Shown here: in pieces, positions 18,580 to 25,063 of the stretch | How the letters are laid out: each line of letters opens with the position of its first letter | Position numbering within the stretch: position 1 is the first letter of the stretch | Notes under the pieces: generated by a model | What the model saw: the letters and a program-made list of their open reading frames with translations, nothing else | Databases searched by the model: none | Told to the model about the DNA's origin: nothing | Position numbers and translations under genes: made by a program | Assembly: GCF_020103695.1 (NCBI RefSeq) | Contig: NZ_JAHXBF010000016.1 | Coordinates: 1 to 64,000 of the forward strand | DNA from: Hyalangium versicolor | GTDB taxonomy: Bacteria; Myxococcota; Myxococcia; Myxococcales; Myxococcaceae | Length of the DNA stretch: 64,000 nucleotides | Reading direction: 5' to 3'

Positions 18580-18741
18580 ATGAAGAACAACAAGCTGGGT
18601 ATGCGCAAGGAGGCCTTGCGCACGATCAACGATCAGGAGCTGGACAACGTCGTCGGCGGTTTGGCCTCGTCTGTTGAGGTATCCGTCGGCGTCGGCGTTG
18701 GCCCCGTCGAGGTCTCCGTCGGCGTCGGCATCAGCGTCTAG
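18580..18741 (+). CDS. RiPP precursor peptide with double-Gly leader and VEVSVGVG repeat core
   Basis: 53 residues; ATG 18580 has AGGAG seven bases upstream. Leader residues 1-27 end in LRTINDQELDNVVGG, the leader type recognised by C39-peptidase transporters (hydrophobic residues at -4, -7, -12 and GG at the cut). The predicted 26-residue core starts LASS and contains VEVSVGVG twice (32-39, 43-50). Valine occupies every second position at 32-40 and 43-49, with Ile51 and Val53 continuing the second run; Gly41-Pro42 shifts the register between them. The partners are only Glu, Ser, Gly. No Cys, Lys or aromatic residue is present, so lanthionine or cyclic disulfide chemistry is excluded; C-methylation of Val side chains by the neighbouring radical SAM enzyme is the obvious modification. 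Confidence 0.9.
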   Translation: MKNNKLGMRKEALRTINDQELDNVVGGLASSVEVSVGVGVGPVEVSVGVGISV

Positions 18742-18749
18742 TCGCTGAT

Positions 18750-18788
18750 CCAGCGCATCAGGCGCTCGCTCGAGCGCCTGGACGCTGG
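18750..18788 (+). other. strong RNA hairpin after the precursor gene
   Basis: Perfect 10-bp stem CAGGCGCTCG/CGAGCGCCTG (18759-18768, 18771-18780) nested in CCAGCG/CGCTGG (18750-18755, 18783-18788). It has no T tract. Directly in front of the terminator it may protect the precursor mRNA's 3' end. Confidence 0.6.
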
Positions 18789-18789
18789 C

Positions 18790-18822
18790 GAGGGTCCTCT
18801 TCGGAGGGTCCTCGTTTTTTTT
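18790..18822 (+). terminator. intrinsic terminator of the precursor gene
   Basis: GAGGGTCCTC, TTCG loop, GAGGGTCCTC: the arms pair fully, with two G-U wobbles in the middle, and are followed by G and eight T (18815-18822). A UUCG tetraloop with U tract is a very strong stop. It separates the precursor from the transporter genes and would give a short, abundant precursor transcript. Confidence 0.85.
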
Positions 18823-18916
18823 GGGGGCAAGGCGTCACGCACGAGTGCCTGCCTCGATTTGCTCCACCCCTCTGCCGGAAGTATCGTCCCCGCTCTCCGC
18901 GAGTGAATCAGCGAGC

Positions 18917-19867
18917 ATGAGTCAACAGGACGCTCCCCAGCCACTGTTTCGCCAGGAAGCGCTGGCGCACCATGCTCGGCCCGAGGCACGGGGCAGCCTG
19001 TTGCAGATCACTCCCTTCTGGGCCCGCACCACGTACTGGATCATCGTCCTGGCCGCGGTGGTGGCGGGGGTGGGACTCGCGGTGGTGGACATCAACGAGT
19101 ACGCCCAGGGCTCGGTCCTGATCCAGGTCAAGGGCCTGGAGGACGTGGCCTCCACCGCGGGAGGCCGGGTGAGCCGGGTGCTGGTGCAGCGAGGCCAGCA
19201 CGTCAAGGCGGGCGAGACGCTGGTGGAGCTGTACTCCAGCCAGGAGCTGGGAGATCGCGAGCGGCTGGAGCAGGAGTTCCGCGCGCTGCTGGCCACCACG
19301 CTGCTCACGCCGCTCAACGGCGCGGCCCAACAGGTGGTGTCCTCCATGCGCACGCAGCTCGATCAGAGCCAGGCGCGCTTGGCCGAGCGCTCGCTCAAGG
19401 CGCCCTTCGAGGGGATCGTCAACGACGTGCGCGTGCGCGAGGGCCAGTTCATCGGCCAGGGCGAAGTGGTCGTGTCGGTGATGCGAGAGGGCGCGGAGTC
19501 CTGGGCGCTGGGGCTCGTACCGGGGCGCTACCGGCCGATGATCAAGCCCGGGCAGGCCTTCCGCCTGGAGTTGGAGGGCTTCCCCTACCAGTTCCGCGAT
19601 CTCGAGGTGGCCTCCATCAGTGACGAGTTGGTGGGACCGGCGGAGGTGCGGCGCTACCTGGGGCCGGATCTCGGAGACGTGGTGACGCTCCAGGGCCCCG
19701 TGGTGGTGGTGGAGGCGCGGCTGCCCTCCAGCGAGTTCGTCTCGGACAAGCGCACGTACCACTACTACACCGGCATGCCCGGCACCGTCCGCGTGAAGGT
19801 GCGCTCGCGCAACGGGTGGATGACGCTGCTGCCCATCCTGGACTACCTGAGAGGCGATCGTGGCTGA
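18917..19867 (+). CDS. HlyD-family membrane fusion protein of the RiPP exporter
   Basis: 316 residues from ATG 18917 (an upstream frame is open to 18821 but crosses the terminator). Short cytoplasmic N-terminus, one membrane segment (YWIIVLAAVVAGVGLAVV, about 37-54), then periplasmic biotinyl-lipoyl-like halves (VLVQRGQHVKAGETLVEL and LKAPFEGIVNDVRVREGQFIGQGEVVVSV) separated by a short helical hairpin, and a beta barrel. This is the adaptor architecture of type I secretion and bacteriocin exporters. The coiled coil is shorter than in classical HlyD. Its stop overlaps the GTG start of the peptidase-transporter by 8 bases, so the two are translationally coupled. Confidence 0.88.
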   Translation: MSQQDAPQPLFRQEALAHHARPEARGSLLQITPFWARTTYWIIVLAAVVAGVGLAVVDINEYAQGSVLIQVKGLEDVASTAGGRVSRVLVQRGQHVKAGETLVELYSSQELGDRERLEQEFRALLATTLLTPLNGAAQQVVSSMRTQLDQSQARLAERSLKAPFEGIVNDVRVREGQFIGQGEVVVSVMREGAESWALGLVPGRYRPMIKPGQAFRLELEGFPYQFRDLEVASISDELVGPAEVRRYLGPDLGDVVTLQGPVVVVEARLPSSEFVSDKRTYHYYTGMPGTVRVKVRSRNGWMTLLPILDYLRGDRG

Positions 19868-22115
19868 CGAGGCCCCGCCCCCAGAGGAGTCGACCACCTC
19901 CTTCTTCGAGCGCTTCCCGGCCCTGCAACGGCTGGGCGAGAGCTTCCGCCGTCGGAACATCCCCTATATCGCCCAACTGTCCGCGGTGGACTGCGCCGCC
20001 GCGTGCCTGGCCATGGTGCTCGGCTTCCACGGCCGCAAGGTGAGCCTGGAGGAGGCGCGGATAGCCACCGGGGTGAGCTCACACGGCGTGTCCGCGCGGG
20101 CCCTGCTGGAGGCCGGCAGGCGATGCGAGCTGCTCGGGCGGGCCGTCAAGGTCGACATCGACGAGCTGCACCTGCTCGATCAGGGCGCCGTGCTCCACTG
20201 GGAGTTCCGCCACTTCGTCGTCTTCGAGCGGGTGACGAACAAGGGCGTGGACGTGGTGGACCCGGCCTTCGGTCCCCGCCGGGTGCCGATTGAGCAGTTC
20301 CGCAAGTCCTTCACCGGCGTGGCGGTGCTCTTCGAGCCCAGCGAGACCTTCCAGACGGGCGGGGTCACCCGGGGCACGCACCGCTACCTGAAGCTGCTGC
20401 TCAAGGAGAAGCCCACCCTGCTCCGGGTGGCGGTGATCTCCCTGCTGCTGCAGGTGTTCGCCCTGGCGCTGCCGTCGATCACCGGGACGGTGGTGGACCG
20501 CGTGGTGCCCACCGGGGACGAGGACCTGCTCGTCATCCTCTCCATCGGCATGGGAGCGCTGGCCCTCTTCCAGCTCCTGTCCCTGCTGGTCCGCTCGCAC
20601 CTGCTGCTGCACATGCGCACGCACCTGGACGCGCGCATGACGCTGGGCTTCCTGGACCACCTGGTCCACCTGCCCTTCTCCTTCTTCCAACTGCGCTCGG
20701 CGGGCGATCTGATCAACCGCCTCAACAGCAACACCGCGCTGCGGGAGATCCTCACCTCGGGGGCGCTGTCCACGCTGCTGGATGGCAGCCTGGTGCTGCT
20801 CTACCTGGGCCTGCTGTTCGTCGGCAGTTGGCAGATGGCCCTGCTGTCCCTGGGGCTGGCCGTGCTGCAGGTGCTCGTCTACCTGTTCTCGCGCAAGACG
20901 CAGCGGGACCTGATGGCCAAGAACCTCGAGGTGACGGCCAGCTCGCAGAACTACGAGGTGGAGCTGTTCACCGGCATCCAGACCCTCAAGGCCATGGGCG
21001 TGGAGAACCGGGCCGTGCAGCACTGGTCCAACCTCTTCGTGGACGTGCTCAACGTGTCGCTGGATCGCGGGCGGCTTCAGGCGCTGACCGAGTCCATCAC
21101 CAACACGCTGCGCATGGCCTCGCCGCTGGCCATCCTGGTGATGGGGACCGTGATGGTGCTGCGCCGGGACTTGAGCCTGGGCGAGATGCTGGCGCTCAAC
21201 TCGCTGGCCGTGGGCTTCCTCACCCCCATCACCAACCTGGTCACCACCGCCTTCCAGTTGGAGCTGGTGAAGAGCTACCTGGACCGCGTGGACGACGTGC
21301 TCGAGGCCCCGCGCGAGCAGCCGCCCAATACCCGGAAGCTGCCGCACAAGCTGGAGGGCAGCATCCAGGTGGAGAACGTCTCCTTCCAGTACGGCGTCAA
21401 CGCGCCCATGGTGGTCCAGAACGTGTCGGTGAGCATCGCGCCGGGCCAGTTCGTGGCCATCGTCGGCCGCTCGGGCGCGGGCAAGTCCAGCCTGGCCCAC
21501 CTGATGCTCGGTCTGTACCTGCCCAGCTCCGGCTCCATCCGCTACGACAACGTGCCGCTGGCGGAGATGGACCTGCAGGAGATGCGGCGGCAGATGGGCG
21601 TGGTGCTGCAGAACCCTTCGCTCTTCCGCGGAGACATCCGCCACAACATCGCCTACGCGGACGCCACCCTGCCGATCGACAAGATCATCAAGGCCTCCTT
21701 CCGCGCCCACGTGCACGACGACATCATGGCCATGCCCATGAAGTACGACACCGTGCTGAGCGACATGGGCGCCTCGCTCTCGGGAGGCCAGCGCCAGCGC
21801 ATCGCCATTGCCCGCGCCCTGGTGAACGAGCCGGCGATCCTGCTGCTGGACGAGGCCACCAACTCCCTGGATGCGAAGACGGAGCGCGCGGTGCAGGAGG
21901 CCATTGCCCAGTTGAGCTGCACGCGCGTCGTCATCGCCCACCGGCTGACGACCCTGCGCGACGCGGATCTCATCCTCGTGATGGATCAGGGCAAGCTGGT
22001 GGAGCGCGGCACCCACCCGGAGCTGATGGCCCGCCGGGGCTACTACTACGAGCTGTTCTCCTCCCAGGACGGAGCTGACAGCGTGCCCGCGGCGCAGGCC
22101 AGCAAGGCCAGTTGA
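19860..22115 (+). CDS. peptidase-containing ABC transporter (PCAT) for the RiPP
   Basis: 751 residues from GTG 19860, overlapping the adaptor gene. The N-terminal C39 peptidase has the oxyanion Gln39, catalytic Cys45 (AVDCAAACLAMVL), His118 (FRHFVVF) and Asp134 (VVDPAFG), so it should be active and cut after the Gly-Gly of the precursor leader. Six membrane helices follow (about 170-460) and an ABC domain with Walker A GRSGAGKSS (about 535), signature LSGGQRQR (about 640), Walker B ILLLDEAT (about 660) and an H-loop in VIAHRLTT. It couples leader removal to export across the inner membrane with the adjoining adaptor. Complete and of normal length. Confidence 0.95.
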   Translation: MADEAPPPEESTTSFFERFPALQRLGESFRRRNIPYIAQLSAVDCAAACLAMVLGFHGRKVSLEEARIATGVSSHGVSARALLEAGRRCELLGRAVKVDIDELHLLDQGAVLHWEFRHFVVFERVTNKGVDVVDPAFGPRRVPIEQFRKSFTGVAVLFEPSETFQTGGVTRGTHRYLKLLLKEKPTLLRVAVISLLLQVFALALPSITGTVVDRVVPTGDEDLLVILSIGMGALALFQLLSLLVRSHLLLHMRTHLDARMTLGFLDHLVHLPFSFFQLRSAGDLINRLNSNTALREILTSGALSTLLDGSLVLLYLGLLFVGSWQMALLSLGLAVLQVLVYLFSRKTQRDLMAKNLEVTASSQNYEVELFTGIQTLKAMGVENRAVQHWSNLFVDVLNVSLDRGRLQALTESITNTLRMASPLAILVMGTVMVLRRDLSLGEMLALNSLAVGFLTPITNLVTTAFQLELVKSYLDRVDDVLEAPREQPPNTRKLPHKLEGSIQVENVSFQYGVNAPMVVQNVSVSIAPGQFVAIVGRSGAGKSSLAHLMLGLYLPSSGSIRYDNVPLAEMDLQEMRRQMGVVLQNPSLFRGDIRHNIAYADATLPIDKIIKASFRAHVHDDIMAMPMKYDTVLSDMGASLSGGQRQRIAIARALVNEPAILLLDEATNSLDAKTERAVQEAIAQLSCTRVVIAHRLTTLRDADLILVMDQGKLVERGTHPELMARRGYYYELFSSQDGADSVPAAQASKAS

Positions 22116-22124
22116 CGCGCTGAC

Positions 22125-23018
22125 TCAGGGAGTCGCGGGAGTACCGCTGGACACGGCCGGAGGGCTCCCCCGGAACTCCACCTCCGCCAGCAGCCCCGTG
22201 GGGATGCGGCCCCGGTGCGCGGCGGGGATCTCCAACCGGGCCTCGGCCTTGAGATGCCGCGAGGCCGGATCGAGTTCCGGGGAGACGCTCTCCAACACGC
22301 CCGTCACCACGAGGTTCAGGGCCTCCAACCGGGCCTGGATCTCGGCACCAGGACGAGCAAGCGAGGCCATGGAAGCGGGAATGGCCACGCGCAACCGCAG
22401 CTCCTCGCTCACCAGTCGGACCACCGGCGTGGCCTGACTGACCTGAGCTCCGGGATAGATGAAGATCTCCGAGACGAAGGCGGCGAACGGCGCCCGGACC
22501 CGGGTGTTCTCCAGTTGGATCACCACCTGGTCGAGCTGGGCCTGGGCCTGGGACACGTGCGCCTGGGCCAGCGCCACGTCCGAGGTGGACAGGGCGACCT
22601 GATTCTCGGCGGTCTCCACGGCCTCGGCTGCGGAGTACTCCTTCACGCGGTGCTCTCGCTCCAGCCGCTGCTTTGCCTGGGTGAGGAGGATCTGGTTCCG
22701 GGAGTATTCGGCCTCCGCCGCCTTCACACCTGCCTGACGGGCGGCCAGCTCGATGGAGAGGGGCTGCCGCTCCAGCGTCGCCACCTCCTGGTTGGCGGCT
22801 ACCCGGTCTCCCAGGCGGACGCGCATCACCTCCAGCCGTCCTTCGACGCGGGGGGCGAGGTCCAACGTCCGGGCCGCGACCACCACTCCGACGAGGCTCC
22901 GGACCGAGGCCACGGTCCCGGCCTCGGAGGGAAGCCCCGCCGGCGCCGTTGCTGGCCCGAGCAGCAGCAGACCCGCAACAAGCGAGCGACGACCGAGGGG
23001 CTTCCAGGAGTGCGGCAT
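22125..23018 (-). CDS. second HlyD/RND-type periplasmic adaptor subunit
   Basis: About 297 residues from ATG 23018; the frame is open further but this start gives a clean signal sequence (WKPLGRRSLVAGLLLLGPATAPAG). It has a lipoyl half (LEVMRVRLGDRVAANQEVATLE), a long coiled coil rich in Ala/Glu/Gln (about 90-165, with AQAHVSQAQAQLDQV), the second lipoyl half (TRVRAPFAAFVSEIFIYPGAQVSQ) and a beta barrel. It converges on the transporter gene with 9 bases between stops. It may bridge the exporter to an outer-membrane channel, or belong to another efflux pump; no pump or TolC gene is next to it. Confidence 0.8.
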   Translation of the reverse strand: MPHSWKPLGRRSLVAGLLLLGPATAPAGLPSEAGTVASVRSLVGVVVAARTLDLAPRVEGRLEVMRVRLGDRVAANQEVATLERQPLSIELAARQAGVKAAEAEYSRNQILLTQAKQRLEREHRVKEYSAAEAVETAENQVALSTSDVALAQAHVSQAQAQLDQVVIQLENTRVRAPFAAFVSEIFIYPGAQVSQATPVVRLVSEELRLRVAIPASMASLARPGAEIQARLEALNLVVTGVLESVSPELDPASRHLKAEARLEIPAAHRGRIPTGLLAEVEFRGSPPAVSSGTPATP

Positions 23019-23122
23019 GGGTGCACGATACCACGTCATGAGAGAGCCCACGCCCCTCGCGCCGGACCGCGAGCAGCTATACTGAATGCGCCCGCAGTAC
23101 CTCTTGGCCCAGGGGAGCACGA

Positions 23123-23512
23123 GTGATCGACAAGAAGCAGCTTCAGGAGGTCGTCACCACCATCACCGATTGCATGAAGGCCATCGGCGTCATCGCCGCG
23201 GCGCCGACGCTCAAACAGGGCCTGCAGGGCCGCACTCCCCGCGACTTCCGTCAGGAGCTCCTGCGCAGCATCCAGCGCTTCCTGGATGCGGGAGAGGTGT
23301 TGCAGACGGCCCAGAGCGGCAACAAGTCCCTGGCGGACGCCGAGCCGATGGTGCGCGAGTTCCAGGCCCTGGTGGAGAAGTGGAACCCGGACGTCAACCC
23401 CGAGCCCGGCCTCACCGAGCGCGCCCGTGAAACGCTCATGGCCATGGGGATTCCCGAGCCGCCCGGAGGTTGGGAGCAGTTGGCCAGGCAGTTCAAGCCG
23501 ACCCGGGCTTGA
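23123..23512 (+). CDS. conserved-looking hypothetical protein
   Basis: 129 residues from GTG 23123, cytoplasmic, mostly helical, with LTERARETLMAMGIPEPPGGWE near the end. I do not recognise a family. It is 47 bases upstream of the trypsin-like gene and probably shares its operon with the protease and CPBP genes. Start choice: GAGCACGA lies just upstream; alternatives inside would remove the helical N-terminus (DKKQLQEVVTTITDCMKAIG). Confidence 0.65.
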   Translation: MIDKKQLQEVVTTITDCMKAIGVIAAAPTLKQGLQGRTPRDFRQELLRSIQRFLDAGEVLQTAQSGNKSLADAEPMVREFQALVEKWNPDVNPEPGLTERARETLMAMGIPEPPGGWEQLARQFKPTRA

Positions 23513-23559
23513 GGCACCTACTTGGCACCTCGTGCCCCGGTGATAGCCTCGCGGCCGCG

Positions 23560-24165
23560 GTGACGACTCGCCTCCTTGTCCTCCTCTTCCTCTGTACCGG
23601 ATTCGCGGCCCACGCCTCGGGCCCCGACAAACCCACGCGCGCGGACATGCAGAAGGCGCTGGAGCTGCATGAGCGCTCCGTGGTGCGCGTGGTCGCCCCA
23701 CGCCGCGGAGGGCCGGGTGTCATCGTGGGCAGCCAGGGGCAGGTGCTCACCGCTGTCGATCACGTGAGCCTGGAGAGCACCGAGGTGGAGATCGAAGGCA
23801 AGCGGCTGCCGGCCTCGGTGGTGCTCGCCAACGCGGCCCTGAAGGTCGCCGTCATCGCCGCTCCCAATGGAACCTATCCATCCGTGCCGGTGAAGGTGCT
23901 GCCTGATGGGCTGAACGGGCAGTGGCTCATCGGCGTGGTGAAGGGAAAGGGCAAGCGGCCGTCCCAGCCGTTCACCGCCGTGGCCCACAGCGCGAAGCAG
24001 GAGCCCTTCGTGGACGTGGACCTGCCCTTCACCCCGGGCACTCCCCTCTTCGACACACAGGGGCGGCTCGTCGCCGTCGTGGTGCAGCGCCGGCCCACGG
24101 GGTGCCGGGCCCTGCCTCTGGCAGCCGTAAAGCTCCAGCTCGCCTCCGCGGCGGAGAGCCCATGA
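23560..24165 (+). CDS. trypsin-like fold protein with degenerate active site, beside myxosortase
   Basis: 201 residues from GTG 23560, giving a signal peptide (TTRLLVLLFLCTGFAAHAS). The body follows the HtrA/trypsin pattern: GPGVIVGSQGQVLTAVDHV holds a His at the catalytic place, and FTPGTPLFDTQGRLVAVV aligns with GNSGGPLFD of active proteases but has Pro where the Ser should be. It therefore looks like a pseudoprotease, perhaps a chaperone or adaptor. Myxococcus has a trypsin-like gene of this type next to its myxosortase, and the same arrangement here (4-base overlap with the CPBP gene) suggests a role in surface protein sorting. Confidence 0.7.
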   Translation: MTTRLLVLLFLCTGFAAHASGPDKPTRADMQKALELHERSVVRVVAPRRGGPGVIVGSQGQVLTAVDHVSLESTEVEIEGKRLPASVVLANAALKVAVIAAPNGTYPSVPVKVLPDGLNGQWLIGVVKGKGKRPSQPFTAVAHSAKQEPFVDVDLPFTPGTPLFDTQGRLVAVVVQRRPTGCRALPLAAVKLQLASAAESP

Positions 24166-24887
24166 GCTCCACCACCGCTCAACCCTCTCGGCTCTCCGCG
24201 GTCCAGGAAGTGGTCGTCCTGTGGGCCGTGGGCTTCCTGGGCATCATCGTCTCGTTCGTGCTCTTCGGAGGCAGCAGCATCCCCAAGCTGGTGGCCACGG
24301 TGGGCTTCCTCTACCTGCCGCTCATCCCCATGCGCTGGAGGAACGAGGACTATCGCGACTACGGCCTCACGCTGAGGGCCTGGCGCCAGGACCTGAGGTT
24401 GTTCCTCACGCTCTGCCTCATCGTCGGCCCACTGTTCTTCGCCGGCTTCTACGTCTGGGTGGAGCTCATCCCCCACCTGCCTCCGGGGCTGGCCCGGCTC
24501 CTCACGCCGCACACAGGCATCGGGCACTTCTCGTTCCGCCTGCCCCCGCGCTTCGCCGAGTGGGTCGTCGACCAACTGTTCGTCGTGGCGTTGCCCGAGG
24601 AGTTCTTCTACCGGGGCTACATGCAGAGCCGGCTGCGAGATGCGTGGCCACAAGGGCGCCAGGTGCTGGGCGCGCGGCTGGGGCCCGCCTTCTGGCTCAC
24701 GGCGTTGCTCTTCGCCCTGGGCCACCTGGCCATCTTCCAGGCCTGGCGCCTGTCCGTCTTCTTCCCCGCGCTCATCTTCGGGTGGATGCGGGAGCGCTCG
24801 GGCACCGTCGTCGGCTCGGCCCTCTTCCACGCCGCTTGCAACCTCTTCGTGCACATCCTCGAGGTCTCGTTCTTCGGCGGCGTCTGA
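24162..24887 (+). CDS. mrtX: CPBP intramembrane protease, probable myxosortase MrtX
   Basis: 241 residues with several membrane helices. CPBP/Abi motifs are all present: PEEFFYRGYMQSR (Glu146, Glu147, Arg151), LFALGHLA (His188) and LFHAACN (His223, Asn227). Family members in myxobacteria (MrtX) process MYXO-CTERM proteins at the inner membrane for transfer to the outer surface. The ATG overlaps the stop of the trypsin-like gene (ATGA), matching the gene pair known from Myxococcus. A candidate substrate, the esterase with a Cys/hydrophobic/RRRR tail, is encoded at 1870-3987. A CAAX-type prenyl protease is an unlikely alternative. Confidence 0.7.
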   Translation: MSSTTAQPSRLSAVQEVVVLWAVGFLGIIVSFVLFGGSSIPKLVATVGFLYLPLIPMRWRNEDYRDYGLTLRAWRQDLRLFLTLCLIVGPLFFAGFYVWVELIPHLPPGLARLLTPHTGIGHFSFRLPPRFAEWVVDQLFVVALPEEFFYRGYMQSRLRDAWPQGRQVLGARLGPAFWLTALLFALGHLAIFQAWRLSVFFPALIFGWMRERSGTVVGSALFHAACNLFVHILEVSFFGGV

Positions 24888-25063
24888 TACTCGGCGCTCA
24901 AACGAGGCTCGGATGACCCAGCCTGGCAGGTCTCCCCTCTGGAAACCTCCCCGCGAGGTCCACAAGATCAAGTGTTCACAAATATTCAGAAAATTGGAGT
25001 ATAGCTGGGAAACCCGGGTGCTCTGCGCAGTGCGTCAGGGCCCCGTCCGGAGGGGAACTCCCA

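Noticed and set aside
18640..18741. Repeats in the precursor gene as a CRISPR-like or regulatory array
   Set aside because: They are in-frame VEVSVGVG codons with a normal start, ribosome site and stop.
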